From Bradyrhizobium iriomotense (GTDB lineage: Bacteria > Pseudomonadota > Alphaproteobacteria > Rhizobiales > Xanthobacteraceae): DNA of 64,000 nt. Below are positions 37,109-46,904 of this stretch, piece by piece (positions within the stretch are counted from its first letter, which is position 1; every line of letters begins with the position of its first letter). A program made the position numbers and the translations under genes. The stretch covers positions 186,001 through 250,000 of the forward strand of contig NZ_BSOW01000007.1 of NCBI RefSeq assembly GCF_030160715.1, read 5' to 3'. The notes beneath the pieces were generated by a model. The model was not told the DNA's origin, made no database searches, and was given only the letters and a program-made list of their open reading frames with translations.

Positions 37109-38044
37109 ATGCCGCTCGATCCGCTTGCAAAGCGCCTGTTGACCATGATGGCCGCGGCCGGGCCGGCAGTGCGGACCCGCCCGAGCGTCGAGGCGCGACG
37201 GCAGTCGCTGGCGAAGCTGATGCAGTTTGCGCGCGCAGAGGCTCCCGGCGTTACGACGTCCGACGGCATGCTGCCCGGCCCTAGCGGCGAGCTCGCTTAC
37301 CGGCTCTATGCGCCGCAAAACGCCGCGCCGCGAGCGCCGGGCTTCGTGTTCTTTCACGGCGGCGGGCTCGTCGCCGGCAGCATCCAGACCCATGACCGCA
37401 TCGCCGCCGGCATCGCGCACGAGACCGGTTGCCGCCTGGTGTCGGTCGACTACCGGCTCGCGCCCGAGCACAAATTCCCCGCTGCGGTCGATGACGCGAT
37501 CGCCGCAACCGAATGGGTGGCGCGGAACGCTGATCTCCTCGGCATCGACGCAGAGCGGCTGGTGGTCGGCGGCGATTCAGCCGGCGCGACTCTGGCGGCC
37601 GTCGTGTGCCAGGAGGCGGCACAGAACGCCGGGCTCTCCATCGTCGCGCAATGCCTGATCTGCCCGGTGCTGGATTTCGAGGAGACCTCGCCCTCGCGCG
37701 AAGCCTTTGCCGAAAATCACCTGATCGATCGCGTCACGATCAACGCCGATCTTGCGGACTATCTGGCTGACGGCATCGATACGGCCGATCCCCGCATCTC
37801 GCCGCTTCGCGCCGCGCGGCTGACGGGCTTGCCGCCGGCGATCATCCACACGGCCGAGTTCGACCCGATGCGCGACGAGGGCAACGCCTACGCGCGCAGG
37901 CTGCTGGCGGCCGGCGGTGTCGTCGAGCATGTCTGCCACGACGGCATGGTTCACAATTTCCACGCCATGGGCGCGATCCTGCCGCAGGCGCAGCTCGTGC
38001 TGTCGCAGATCGGCGAACAGGTCCGGCGCGCGGTCGGAGAGTGA
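37109..38044 (+). CDS. Alpha/beta hydrolase, hormone-sensitive-lipase family esterase
   Basis: A 311-residue esterase with the oxyanion motif FFHGGGLVAGS and nucleophile S157 in VGGDSAGATLA. The acid is in TAEFDPMRDEG and the His in GMVHNFHAMG. This pattern defines the HSL (bacterial family IV) carboxylesterases acting on short acyl esters. ATG 37109 with GAGAG upstream is chosen; a longer frame starting at 36095 is antisense to the aminotransferase. Substrate unknown. Confidence 0.87.
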   Translation: MPLDPLAKRLLTMMAAAGPAVRTRPSVEARRQSLAKLMQFARAEAPGVTTSDGMLPGPSGELAYRLYAPQNAAPRAPGFVFFHGGGLVAGSIQTHDRIAAGIAHETGCRLVSVDYRLAPEHKFPAAVDDAIAATEWVARNADLLGIDAERLVVGGDSAGATLAAVVCQEAAQNAGLSIVAQCLICPVLDFEETSPSREAFAENHLIDRVTINADLADYLADGIDTADPRISPLRAARLTGLPPAIIHTAEFDPMRDEGNAYARRLLAAGGVVEHVCHDGMVHNFHAMGAILPQAQLVLSQIGEQVRRAVGE

Positions 38045-38256
38045 GGCGTACTCACCGCCCCCTCCCCCTCGAGGGCCCCATCGATACAGGTTGATTCAAA
38101 TTTTAGCCAATTCCGCAGCAGTCGTTAGGGTTACTTCGTCGATCTCTAGACGAATTATTGCCCGCTTTACCACCCGCCTCTAACACGAGGACGACGGATA
38201 ACGCACATCCCTTGACGTGCCAATAAGTGCGACCCGCTGAAATGCGGAGGTGAACG
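38045..38256 (+). promoter_or_regulatory. metY leader with TTCGTC-N8-GACGAA inverted repeat
   Basis: 212 bases before metY. TTCGTC (38135-38140) and GACGAA (38149-38154) form an inverted repeat whose half-sites equal those of the palindrome at 31968-31979. GGAGGTGA is the ribosome binding site. A methionine-pathway riboswitch was considered: short stems are present near the start, but I could not match a SAM-II or SAM-V consensus. Confidence 0.4.
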
Positions 38257-39558
38257 ATGCGCAACGAAACGATCGCTATTCACGCCGGCTACGAACCAGA
38301 AGCGACCACGCATGCGGTCGCCGTGCCGATCTACCAGACCGCGGCCTATGCGTTCGACAGCGCCGATCACGGCGCAGCTCTCTTCAATCTCGAAGCTGAA
38401 GGCTATCGCTACAGCCGCATCGCCAATCCGACCACGGCGGTGCTGGAGAAGCGCATCAGCGAGCTAGAGGGCGGCGTCGGTGCATTGGCGGTCGCAACCG
38501 GACAGGCGGCGCTGCATTTCGCCTTCGTCAACGTCGCCGATCACGGCGGCAATATCGTTTCCGTGCCGCAGCTTTACGGCACCACGCACACCCTGCTCTC
38601 CCACATCCTGCCGCGCCAGGGCATCACGGGCCGCTTCGCCGAGAGCGACAAGCTAGATGCGATCGCAAAGCTGATCGATGAGAACACGCGCGCGGTGTTC
38701 GCCGAGAGCATCGGCAATCCCGCCGGCAACGTCTGCGACATCGAGGCGCTCGCGAAGATCGCGCATGCCCACGGCGTGCCGCTGATCGTCGACAACACGG
38801 TGGCGACGCCAATCCTGCTCAAGCCGTTCGATTACGGCGCCGATATCTCAGTGCATTCGCTGACGAAGTTTCTGGGCGGCCACGGCACCACGCTCGGTGG
38901 CGCGATCGTCGACTCCGGGCGTTTCCCCTGGGCGCAGCATGCCGCACGCTTCCCGGCCTTCAACACGCCCGATGCGTCCTATCACGGCCTCGTCTATGCC
39001 GAGCGCTTCGGCAATACCGCCTTCATCGAGCGCGCGCGCAGCATCTATCAGCGCACCATGGGTTCGGTGCTGTCGCCCTTCAACGCCTTCCTTTTGCTTC
39101 AGGGGATCGAGACCGTGGCACTGCGCATGGAGCGCCACGTCGAGAACGCGTGCAAGGTCGCGGAATTCCTGCGCACTGACCCGCGCGTTGCCTGGGTCAA
39201 CTATGCGGGCTTCCCGGACAGCCCGTATTATCCGTTGGTGCAGAAATATCTCGCCGGCAATGGCTCGTCCCTGTTCACCTTCGGCATCAAGGGCGGCATG
39301 GAGGCCGGCAAGGCCTTCTATGACGCACTGAAGCTGATCACGCGGCTCGTCAACATCGGCGATGCAAAATCGCTCGCCTGCCATCCGGCCTCGACCACGC
39401 ACCGGCAGATGTCGGCCGAGCAGCAGCGCGCCGCCGGCGTGCTGCCGGAGACGATCCGCCTCTCGGTCGGCATCGAGCATATCGCAGATATCATCGAAGA
39501 CATCGACCAGGCGCTGGCAAAGGCGTGCCCGTCGGAACGGCTTCAGGCTGCGGAGTAG
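38257..39558 (+). CDS. metY: O-acetylhomoserine / O-succinylhomoserine sulfhydrylase
   Basis: A 433-residue Cys/Met-metabolism PLP enzyme (fold type I) forming homocysteine from activated homoserine and sulfide. The PLP Lys is K204 in SVHSLTKFLGGHGT. PIYQTAAYAF, YRYSRIANPT and the insertion-containing C-terminal half (LVNIGDAKSLACHPASTTHR) fit the longer MetY class rather than cystathionine gamma-synthase (about 380). It is followed after 12 bases by metA, so the two form a methionine operon coupling homoserine acylation and sulfhydrylation. GGAGGTGA precedes the start. Confidence 0.9.
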   Translation: MRNETIAIHAGYEPEATTHAVAVPIYQTAAYAFDSADHGAALFNLEAEGYRYSRIANPTTAVLEKRISELEGGVGALAVATGQAALHFAFVNVADHGGNIVSVPQLYGTTHTLLSHILPRQGITGRFAESDKLDAIAKLIDENTRAVFAESIGNPAGNVCDIEALAKIAHAHGVPLIVDNTVATPILLKPFDYGADISVHSLTKFLGGHGTTLGGAIVDSGRFPWAQHAARFPAFNTPDASYHGLVYAERFGNTAFIERARSIYQRTMGSVLSPFNAFLLLQGIETVALRMERHVENACKVAEFLRTDPRVAWVNYAGFPDSPYYPLVQKYLAGNGSSLFTFGIKGGMEAGKAFYDALKLITRLVNIGDAKSLACHPASTTHRQMSAEQQRAAGVLPETIRLSVGIEHIADIIEDIDQALAKACPSERLQAAE

Positions 39559-39570
39559 ACGGCAGCGCCG

Positions 39571-40566
39571 ATGACCGTCTTGATCGACAAGGATCAAGGT
39601 ATTTTGAGCCCGGCCCTGGTGCCGGCGCTGGGCGACGCGCGCGGCGACGGTCGCGAGATCGCCATTGGGCTGATCAACAATATGCCGGATCCGGCATTGA
39701 AGGCGACCGAGCGGCAGTTCATAAAGCTGTTGCAAGCCGCTGCCGGCGGACGCCGCATCCGCTTCCAGTGTTTTTCGCTGCCCTCGGTCAAGCGCTCGCC
39801 GGAGGCGCGCTGGCATGTCGAGAGCGAATATTCCGATCTCTCCGATCTGAAGCGGCAAAGATTCGACGGGCTGATCGTGACCGGCGCCGAGCCGGTCGCG
39901 CCCGATCTCGACCAGGAGCCGTACTGGCGCGATCTCACCGACATCATCGACTGGGCGAGGACCAATACGCGCTCGACGATCTGGTCGTGCCTTGCCGCGC
40001 ATGCGGCGGTGCTGCATCTCGACCGGATCGCGCGGCGGCCACTCACCGCTAAATGCCACGGCGTTTTCGACTGCGAGACGGTCGGCAGCGATCCGCTGAC
40101 GCGGACAGCAACGGTGCCGTTGAAAGTTTCACACTCGCGGCTAAACGAGGTCGCAGAAGCCGACCTCACCAGGCATGGCTACCAGGTGCTGACGCGCTCG
40201 GCAAAGGCCGGCGTCGACGTTTTCGCCCGGCAATATGCCAGCCGTTTCGTGTTCTTCCAGGGCCATCCCGAATATGACGCGCTGTCGCTGCAGCGTGAAT
40301 ATCTGCGCGATCTCGGCCGCTTCCTCGCGCGCGAGCGCGAGACCTATCCAGGGCTGCCCGTGAGCTATTTTGATGCGGCGACCGAAGAGAAGCTCATCCG
40401 CTTCGAAAAGCGCGCCAGGCACCAGCGTCATCCGGCAATGGCAAGCGAGCTGCCTGCACTGAATTTGCGCAGCGATATCGCCGCCGGAAGCGCTGCGGCC
40501 GTACTTTTCAGGAACTGGCTCGATTTTCTCGCCGAGGATGCGGCCACGCCGCTGTCTCTGCGCTGA
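39571..40566 (+). CDS. metA: Homoserine O-acyltransferase, MetA family
   Basis: A 331-residue class I amidotransferase-fold acyltransferase. The catalytic residues by comparison with E. coli MetA are C140 (IWSCLAAHAA), H232 and E234 (FQGHPEYDALS). It transfers a succinyl or acetyl group to homoserine; which of the two is not decidable by eye since acyl specificity in this family rests on one active-site residue. INNMPDPALKATERQF is the typical family start. Second gene of the metY-metA pair. Confidence 0.88.
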   Translation: MTVLIDKDQGILSPALVPALGDARGDGREIAIGLINNMPDPALKATERQFIKLLQAAAGGRRIRFQCFSLPSVKRSPEARWHVESEYSDLSDLKRQRFDGLIVTGAEPVAPDLDQEPYWRDLTDIIDWARTNTRSTIWSCLAAHAAVLHLDRIARRPLTAKCHGVFDCETVGSDPLTRTATVPLKVSHSRLNEVAEADLTRHGYQVLTRSAKAGVDVFARQYASRFVFFQGHPEYDALSLQREYLRDLGRFLARERETYPGLPVSYFDAATEEKLIRFEKRARHQRHPAMASELPALNLRSDIAAGSAAAVLFRNWLDFLAEDAATPLSLR

Positions 40567-40630
40567 AGGGCCGAGCGGGCTCCCCCGTTAGGCATACCGA
40601 ATCGTAAAGCTTGCGTCAGGCCGAGGGCGG

Positions 40631-41422
40631 ATGGTTCATTGCTACCGCCCCGTTTGGAAATACAGGGAAACAACCCCGGTGTGGTCGGCGATCAACGGAC
40701 GCGTGAGCAATCGGCTGGCCCGGCATTTCGCCGTCGCGCCGCACCGGCTGCCGGCGCATGCGCCGATGGTCAGCTTCACCTTCGATGATGCGCCCGACAG
40801 CGCCGCGAGCCACGGCGCCCCCATGCTGGAAGAGTATGGCGGACGCGCCACGTTCTATCTGGCCGGCAGCCAGATCGGGCAGTGGTCCGGTCACTGGCTC
40901 GGGTTGTCCAACGACGCGATTCTGCAACTCCATCATCGCGGCCACGAGATTGCCTGCCACACGTTCTCGCATCGCCGCGCGGCGGATCTCGACCAGGCCG
41001 CGCTCGCCCGCGAGATCGAGCAGAACCGCAGCTATTTTCACGCGCTCGACCCTTCGATCAGGCTCGAGAACTTCGCCTACCCTTATGGCCTCGCCTCGAT
41101 CTGGCGCAAGCCGCAGCTCACCAAGAACTTCCGCTCGGCGCGCGGCATCCTTCCCGGCGTCAATCGCGACGTCATCGACCTGCAGCTGCTGCGTTCCACG
41201 CCTTTGATCGACAAGGACATCGATGCCGGCGGCATCGATCGTTATTTCGACGAGACCAACGCGAGCGGCGGCTGGCTGATCTTCTACGGCCACGACGTCG
41301 TCAACCAGCCGAGCCCCTATGGCTGCTCGCCGTCGCTGTTGCACCACGCATTGAAGGCGGCGCAGAGGCGCGACGTTCCGATCGTGACAGTCGCCGAAGC
41401 CCTGCGGCGAATCGGGGCGTAG
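40631..41422 (+). CDS. Polysaccharide deacetylase (NodB-like) family protein
   Basis: A 263-residue carbohydrate esterase family 4 protein. Motif 1 is VSFTFDDAPDSA (catalytic base and metal Asp) and motif 2 is CHTFSHRRA with the metal-binding His pair HxxxH. FAYPYGLAS is motif 3. It removes N-acetyl groups from a glycan. No signal peptide is evident, and the first 40 residues are variable. NodB itself is improbable, as no nod genes are near. Confidence 0.86.
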   Translation: MVHCYRPVWKYRETTPVWSAINGRVSNRLARHFAVAPHRLPAHAPMVSFTFDDAPDSAASHGAPMLEEYGGRATFYLAGSQIGQWSGHWLGLSNDAILQLHHRGHEIACHTFSHRRAADLDQAALAREIEQNRSYFHALDPSIRLENFAYPYGLASIWRKPQLTKNFRSARGILPGVNRDVIDLQLLRSTPLIDKDIDAGGIDRYFDETNASGGWLIFYGHDVVNQPSPYGCSPSLLHHALKAAQRRDVPIVTVAEALRRIGA

Positions 41423-41530
41423 TTTCGTCACCTCGCCCCGCTTGCAGGGAAAGGGACAAGATAGACTTGCCACAATCGCCCCGCCATGCGACTGCCGTGG
41501 TCCGAATCTCACGGTCCGGTCCGACACCCC

Positions 41531-43396
41531 ATGTCCGCCTCCTCCACCGCTTCCCAACCCGCGCCGCCCGATCGCCGCGACGCGTTGGCGGTGCTGCATT
41601 CGGTGTTCGGGCTCTCCGGTTTCCGTGGCGCGCAGGGCGAAATCGTCCGCCATGTGACGGCGGGCGGCAATTGTCTGGTGCTGATGCCGACCGGCGGCGG
41701 CAAGTCGCTCTGCTACCAGTTGCCGTCGCTGCTGCGCGAGGGCTGCGGCATCGTGGTATCGCCCCTGATCGCGCTGATGCGCGACCAGGTCGCGGGTCTG
41801 ATCGAATCCGGCGTCAACGCTGCCGCGTTGAACTCCTCGCTGACATCGCAAGAGGCGTCCGAGGTCGAACGCCGGCTGATTGCCGGCGATCTCGACCTGC
41901 TCTATGTCGCGCCCGAGCGGCTGGTCACGCCGCGCTGCCTGTCGCTGCTGGCACAGGCCAGGGTCGCACTGTTTGCGATCGACGAGGCGCACTGCGTTTC
42001 GCAATGGGGCCATGACTTTCGCCCTGAATATGTCGCGCTCTCGATCATCGCCGAGCGCTTTCCCGACGTGCCGCGGATCGCGCTCACCGCTACCGCCGAC
42101 GAGCTGACGCGCAAGGAGATCGTCGAGCGACTGCAACTCACGGACGCGCCGCAATTCGTCTCCAGCTTCGACCGGCCGAACATCCGCTACGAGATCGTCG
42201 ACAAGCGCAATTCGGTGGCGCAACTGAAGGAATTCATCCGGGAGCGCCATGCCGGCGACGCCGGCATCGTCTATTGCCTGTCGCGCAACCGGGTCGAGGA
42301 GGTCGCTGCTGCCTTGGGCGAAGCCGGCATTCCGGCGCTGCCCTATCATGCCGGGCTCGACGGCAGTGTGCGGTCGCGCAACCAGGATCGCTTCCTGAAC
42401 GAGGACGGCATCGTCATCGTCGCGACCATCGCCTTCGGCATGGGAATCGACAAGCCGGACGTTCGCTTCGTCGCGCATCTCGACCTGCCCAAGAGCATCG
42501 AGGCCTATTACCAGGAAACGGGGCGCGCCGGCCGCGACGGCAATTCGTCCGCCGCCTGGATGGCCTACGGCCTTTCCGACATCGTGCAACAGCGTCGCAT
42601 GATCGACGAGTCCGGTGCATCCGACGAGTTCAAGCGGGCGTCGATCGGCAAGCTCGACGCGTTGGTCGGGCTTGCCGAGACCGCGCATTGCCGGCGCCGG
42701 CGGCTGCTCGCCTATTTCGGCGAGACGGTCACGGCGGACAATTGCGGCAATTGCGACAACTGCCTGACGCCGCCGCAGATGCGCGACGGCAAGGTGCCGG
42801 CGCAGAAGCTCCTGTCCTGCGTCTACCGCACCGGACAGCGCTTCGGCGCCATGCACCTGATCGACGTGCTGGTGGGGCGCCTGACCGAGAAGGTGACGCA
42901 GTTCGGCCACGAGAAGCTGACGGTGTTCGGCATCGGCCGCGAGCTCAACGAGAAGCAGTGGCGCACGGTGCTCAGGCAATTGGTGGCGATGGGGCATTTG
43001 CAGAGCGACAGCGAGGCTTTTGGCGCGCTGAAGCTGACGGAATCCTCGCGCGGCGTTTTGCGCGGCGAGACGGAAGTCTGGCTGCGCGAGGAAGCCCCCG
43101 GCACGCGCCTTCGCGGCAGCCGCGCGAAATCCCGCCGCGGCGATCTTGCGCCAGCGGCGAGCGGGCCACAGGGCGACGTCGATCCCGAATTGCGCGCACG
43201 CCTGCGCGCCTGGCGATCCGAGGTCGCCCGCGAGCGCGGCGTGCCCGCCTATGTCGTGCTGCACGATGCGACGATCGACGGCATCGTCCGCGCCTGGCCG
43301 ACGACGCTGGATGAACTGCGCAACGTCCCCGGCATCGGCGACAAGAAGCTCGAGCACTACGGCGAGGAGCTGCTGCGGCTGGTCAGGACGCGGTAG
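41531..43396 (+). CDS. recQ: ATP-dependent DNA helicase RecQ
   Basis: A 622-residue 3'-5' helicase acting in recombination and replication-fork repair. The helicase core has the Walker [19 protein letters not shown] box [16 protein letters not shown] with the RecQ aromatic loop, and motif [14 protein letters not shown]. The RQC zinc site is formed by the Cys of CRRRR and CGNCDNC. A C-terminal HRDC domain ends [22 protein letters not shown] 41531 matches the family; an upstream ATG at 41486 would add 15 unrelated residues. Confidence 0.95.
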   Translation: MSASSTASQPAPPDRRDALAVLHSVFGLSGFRGAQGEIVRHVTAGGNCLVLMPTGGGKSLCYQLPSLLREGCGIVVSPLIALMRDQVAGLIESGVNAAALNSSLTSQEASEVERRLIAGDLDLLYVAPERLVTPRCLSLLAQARVALFAIDEAHCVSQWGHDFRPEYVALSIIAERFPDVPRIALTATADELTRKEIVERLQLTDAPQFVSSFDRPNIRYEIVDKRNSVAQLKEFIRERHAGDAGIVYCLSRNRVEEVAAALGEAGIPALPYHAGLDGSVRSRNQDRFLNEDGIVIVATIAFGMGIDKPDVRFVAHLDLPKSIEAYYQETGRAGRDGNSSAAWMAYGLSDIVQQRRMIDESGASDEFKRASIGKLDALVGLAETAHCRRRRLLAYFGETVTADNCGNCDNCLTPPQMRDGKVPAQKLLSCVYRTGQRFGAMHLIDVLVGRLTEKVTQFGHEKLTVFGIGRELNEKQWRTVLRQLVAMGHLQSDSEAFGALKLTESSRGVLRGETEVWLREEAPGTRLRGSRAKSRRGDLAPAASGPQGDVDPELRARLRAWRSEVARERGVPAYVVLHDATIDGIVRAWPTTLDELRNVPGIGDKKLEHYGEELLRLVRTR

Positions 43397-43434
43397 CTGA
43401 CCGCGCAGCAGCGTTGGCGCGCTCAATTCCTCCA

Positions 43435-43578
43435 CAGTCATCCCGGACAAGCGTAGCGCAGATCCGATCCATAACCCCAGGAGTAGTTTGGCGAAGACTC
43501 GGAGTTAGAATCTTCACGCCAATGAGCTGTCGTGGCTATGGGTCCCGCGCCCGCGACTTCGTCGCATCCCGGGACGAC
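43435..43578. repeat. Intergenic repeat, family C, decayed copy
   Basis: Begins CAGTCATCCCGGACAAGCG and ends CATCCCGGGACGAC, with inner CCATAACCCCAGGAGTAGTT, TTGGCGAAGACTC and CTATGGGTCCC in common with the copies at 25754 and 31321. It occupies most of the convergent recQ / acdS gap. Confidence 0.75.
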
Positions 43579-43609
43579 AATCTTGGTGGGGTACGCCGCT
43601 CGCGCTCCC

Positions 43610-44623
43610 TCACCCATTCCGGAACGCGTATGCGTAGCCGTTGAGCGCCGGCGCGCCGCCGAGATGCGCGTAGAGGATTTTTGCGCCCTTCTCGAAATGG
43701 CCCTTCTTCGCGAGGTCGATCAGGCCCTGCATCGACTTGCCCTCGTAGACGGGGTCGGTGATCATGCCTTCGAGACGCGCGGTGAGGCGGATGGCTTCCT
43801 TGGTCTCCTCCGACGGCACGCCGTAGGCGGGATAGGCGTAGTCCTCGATCAGCACGACGTCGTCTTCAACGAGCTCCTTGCCGAGCTCGACGAGTTTTGC
43901 GGTGTTCTGCGCGATCGAGAGCACCTGCGCCTTGGTTTGCGCCGGCGTGAAGGAGGCATCGATGCCGATCACCTTTCGTGCGCGGCCGTCCGCGGCGAAG
44001 CCGACCAGCATGCCGGCATGGGTCGAGCCGGTGACGGTGCAGACGACGATGTAGTCGAACTTGAATCCGAGTTCCTTCTCTTGGCTGCGAACCTCCTCGG
44101 CGAAGCCGACATAGCCGAGCCCGCCAAATTTGTGCACGGAGGCGCCGGCCGGAATCGCGTAGGGCTTGCCGCCTGCGGCCTTCACTTCCTCGATCGCCTG
44201 CTCCCAGCTCTTGCGGATACCGATGTCAAAGCCGTCCTCGACGAGGCGCACGTCGGCGCCCATCACGCGCGACAGCAGGATGTTGCCGACGCGGTCGTAC
44301 ACGGCGTCCTCGTGGGGCACCCAGGCTTCCTGCACCAGGCGACACTTCATGCCGATCTTGGCCGCGACGGCGGCGACCATGCGGGTGTGGTTGGACTGCA
44401 CGCCGCCGATCGAGACCAGCGTGTCGGCGTTCGAAGCGATCGCATCGGGAATGATGTATTCGAGCTTGCGCAGCTTGTTGCCGCCATAGGCAAGACCGGA
44501 ATTGCAGTCCTCGCGCTTGGCATAGATCTCGACATTGCCACCGAGATGCTTCGACAGCCGCTCCAGCTTCTCGATGGGGGTCGGCCCGAAGGTCAGCGGA
44601 TAGCGCGCGAATTTTTCCAGCAT
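43610..44623 (-). CDS. acdS: 1-aminocyclopropane-1-carboxylate deaminase
   Basis: A 337-residue fold type II PLP enzyme converting the ethylene precursor ACC to 2-oxobutyrate and ammonia. PLP Lys is K50 ([12 protein letters not shown]). Residues distinguishing true ACC deaminase from D-cysteine desulfhydrase are present: Y293 and E294 ([10 protein letters not shown]) and L321 ([12 protein letters not shown]), equivalent to Y294, E295 and L322 in the Pseudomonas enzyme. It lowers plant ethylene and is common in rhizobia. Divergent from the Lrp-type gene acdR, its usual activator. Confidence 0.95.
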   Translation of the reverse strand: MLEKFARYPLTFGPTPIEKLERLSKHLGGNVEIYAKREDCNSGLAYGGNKLRKLEYIIPDAIASNADTLVSIGGVQSNHTRMVAAVAAKIGMKCRLVQEAWVPHEDAVYDRVGNILLSRVMGADVRLVEDGFDIGIRKSWEQAIEEVKAAGGKPYAIPAGASVHKFGGLGYVGFAEEVRSQEKELGFKFDYIVVCTVTGSTHAGMLVGFAADGRARKVIGIDASFTPAQTKAQVLSIAQNTAKLVELGKELVEDDVVLIEDYAYPAYGVPSEETKEAIRLTARLEGMITDPVYEGKSMQGLIDLAKKGHFEKGAKILYAHLGGAPALNGYAYAFRNG

Positions 44624-44785
44624 CGTAAGGTCATCCCGATTGGCGTTGAGCTGGAAGGAGCGAGTAGCACTAGTCGAAGGAAATGTGCTCTCAAATAGGT
44701 CTAGATATGCGAGTTACTCTTGCACTATTATCGTCAGAATCGACATTTTCTTTCATATTATTTGTAATCTACGGAACTTTCTTCC
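44624..44785. promoter_or_regulatory. acdS-acdR divergent promoter region
   Basis: 162 AT-rich bases between the two divergent start codons, the expected binding zone for the Lrp-type activator. AGCAC (44667-44671) and GTGCT form a short inverted repeat, too short to call an operator. No Shine-Dalgarno of note before acdR beyond CTTTC-rich sequence on this strand. Confidence 0.45.
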
Positions 44786-45250
44786 ATGGCTGCCCGGCTC
44801 GATCGAACCGACCTTAAGATATTGCGATTGCTACAGAATAATGGCCGACTCAGTAACGCCGAGCTGGCCGAAACGGTCGCCATCAGCCCCGCCACCTGTC
44901 ATCGCCGCACCCAGCGCCTGTTCGAGGACGGTTTTATCGCCTCGGTGCGCGCGCTGGTCGCGCCGAAGAAGGTGGCCAAGGGCACGTTGGTGATGGTCGG
45001 CGTCGTGCTCGACCGCTCGACGCCGGAGAGTTTTGGGATCTTCGAACAGGCGGTGGCAAAGCTCAAATTCGTGCTCGACTGCCACCTCGTCGCCGGCGAC
45101 TTCGATTATTTCCTCAAGATCCGCGTCGGCGACATGGAGGATTTCAACCGCATCCACGGTGAGCAACTCATCGCGCTGCCCGGCGTGCGGCAGACCCGCA
45201 CCTTCTTCGTGATGAAAGAGGTCGTCGACAACGCGCCGCTGGAGTTTTGA
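44786..45250 (+). CDS. acdR: Lrp/AsnC-family regulator of ACC deaminase
   Basis: A 154-residue Lrp-type regulator. The HTH is RLSNAELAETVAISPATCHR at about residues 22-42, and the RAM effector domain follows with VAGDFDYFLKIRV and LPGVRQTRTFFVMKEV. Position back to back with acdS matches the AcdR arrangement of ACC-utilising proteobacteria, where AcdR activates acdS in the presence of ACC. The next gene begins 44 bases downstream on the same strand and is likely cotranscribed. Confidence 0.9.
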   Translation: MAARLDRTDLKILRLLQNNGRLSNAELAETVAISPATCHRRTQRLFEDGFIASVRALVAPKKVAKGTLVMVGVVLDRSTPESFGIFEQAVAKLKFVLDCHLVAGDFDYFLKIRVGDMEDFNRIHGEQLIALPGVRQTRTFFVMKEVVDNAPLEF

Positions 45251-45294
45251 GCGGCGCTATTGATGCGCGATACGCATCATGCGAGATTCAGCCG

Positions 45295-46458
45295 ATGCCG
45301 ATGCAACCACTCCCCTTCCGCCAGCAGGATCCGGCCGCGCCGGCCTACCGGCGGGGCTGGGTGGACGAGGCGGTCGCCGCGATCGAAGCGGACCAGTGCC
45401 GCACCGCCGACACCCACCTGATCCGGCTGATCGTGCCGGCGCTCGCCGGCATCGACATCTACCTGAAGGATGAATCGACCCATCCGACCGGCAGCCTGAA
45501 ACATCGGCTCGCCCGATCGCTGTTCCTCTACGCGCTCTGCAACGGTCACATCCGCGAAGGCACGCCGGTGATCGAGGCCTCGTCAGGATCGACGGCGGTG
45601 TCGGAAGCCTATTTCGCGCAGATGATCGACGTACCCTTCTATGCGGTCATGCCGCGCACGACCTCGGCGGAGAAGATCGCCGCGATCGAGCATTATGGCG
45701 GCAACTGCCATCTGATCGACGATGGCCGCGCGCTCTATGCGGAGGCCGCCGCGCTCGCCGCGCGGCTGAACGGCCACTACATGGACCAGTTCACCTTTGC
45801 CGAGCGCGCCACCGACTGGCGCGGCAACAACAACATCGCCGAATCGATCTTCACCCAGCTCAAGGGCGAGCCGCGCCCGGTGCCGGACTGGATCGTGATG
45901 GGCGCGGGCACCGGCGGCACCTCGGCGACGATCGGGCGCTATCTGCGCTATCGGCAATATCCGACGCGGCTGTGCGTCGCCGATGTCGAGCATTCCGCCT
46001 TCTTCGACTGTTTCCGCAACCAGGATCGCACGCAGGTCTGCGAGCGGCCGTCGCTGATCGAGGGTGTTGGCCGTCCGCGCTGCGAGCCCTCCTTCGTGCC
46101 TGGTGTGGTCGACCGCATGATGAAGATCCCGGACGCTGCGACGATCGCCGCGATGAATTTGCTGACCCGCCGGCTGCGCCGCGCGGTCGGCGGCTCCACC
46201 GGCACCAATTTCCTCACGCTGTGCCGGCTTGCGAGCGAGATGCGCAATGCAGGCGAGACAGGATCGCTGGTGACACTGATCTGCGATTCCGGCGAGCGCT
46301 ACCGCCAGACCTATTATGAGCCGCAATGGCTTGCCGCGCGCGGACTCGATCCCGCGCCGTATGAGGCCGAGTTGTCGGCCTTCCTGGAAACGGGCAAGCC
46401 GCTCAGCTTCACGATTGCGGATGTGGCAAACCCACAGAATTCCCGAGGTGACGGGTGA
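45295..46458 (+). CDS. PLP-dependent cysteine synthase/desulfhydrase family protein (Cds1-like)
   Basis: A 387-residue fold type II PLP enzyme. PLP Lys lies in HPTGSLKHRLARS; the phosphate loop is GAGTGGTSATIGRYL and the substrate loop EASSGSTAVSEAYFAQ. This resembles Cds1-type L-cysteine desulfhydrases that release pyruvate, ammonia and sulfide. The role next to acdR is unknown; it may degrade another small amino acid. ATG 45295 (MPMQPLPF) is taken, and a second ATG two codons later is possible. The stop overlaps the start of the following broken gene by GTGA. Confidence 0.82.
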   Translation: MPMQPLPFRQQDPAAPAYRRGWVDEAVAAIEADQCRTADTHLIRLIVPALAGIDIYLKDESTHPTGSLKHRLARSLFLYALCNGHIREGTPVIEASSGSTAVSEAYFAQMIDVPFYAVMPRTTSAEKIAAIEHYGGNCHLIDDGRALYAEAAALAARLNGHYMDQFTFAERATDWRGNNNIAESIFTQLKGEPRPVPDWIVMGAGTGGTSATIGRYLRYRQYPTRLCVADVEHSAFFDCFRNQDRTQVCERPSLIEGVGRPRCEPSFVPGVVDRMMKIPDAATIAAMNLLTRRLRRAVGGSTGTNFLTLCRLASEMRNAGETGSLVTLICDSGERYRQTYYEPQWLAARGLDPAPYEAELSAFLETGKPLSFTIADVANPQNSRGDG

Positions 46459-46747
46459 CCGCGCTGATCGAAACGATGGCCGCCGTGCCCGAGGATCCCG
46501 GCTTGGCCAGGCGCTGAAAGCGCGTGCCGAGATTTTGCGGCTGAGCGAAGCCGCGCGTGACGCGGTGCTGGTGCCGCGCGAAGCCGGCGGGCTGAGCCAC
46601 GGCCTGCGCGCGGCGCTGGCGGTGCGGATGTGCCGGCATGTCGGCGATGCCCCGCTGACCGCGCATTACGAATCATGGGCCAACCGGCTGATGCATACGC
46701 TGGGCGAGCCGCTGGCGTGGTTCCGCGACCGCCATTGTCGGCGATAA
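46455..46747 (+). pseudogene. CMD-family (carboxymuconolactone decarboxylase-like) gene with single-base frameshift
   Basis: GTG 46455 overlaps the preceding stop as GTGA and reads VTALIETMAAVPEDPGLA, then hits TGA at 46515. One base out of phase from 46508 the frame continues QALKARAEILRLSEAARDA, then PREAGGLSHGLRAALAVRM and a stop at 46747. The joined product (about 97 residues) has the pattern of small CMD-type proteins (GGLS...RAALAVRM...AHY). One missing C at GGCCAG (46506-46510) would account for it. Either a real mutation or a sequencing error. Confidence 0.65.
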
Positions 46748-46904
46748 AGCACATCCCGATCCGGAACCGGCCAGCACGGTTCGGCCGTACCGAAATCTCA
46801 TGGCTGTGCCGGCATCTCAATGCCATGTGATCGTCACGGCAACTTCACTTGCCTTGCGCCAGCGACCGGGCGACGGTCGCCGCTTCTCAACGAGGAGACC
46901 TGCC

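Noticed and set aside
38160..38256. SAM-responsive riboswitch before metY
   Set aside because: Short stems exist, but the conserved SAM-II core and pseudoknot could not be matched by eye. An Rfam covariance search with SAM-II and SAM-V models would decide.
40631..41422. NodB of a nodulation cluster
   Set aside because: The deacetylase motifs fit the broad family, but no other nodulation gene or nod box lies within the window.
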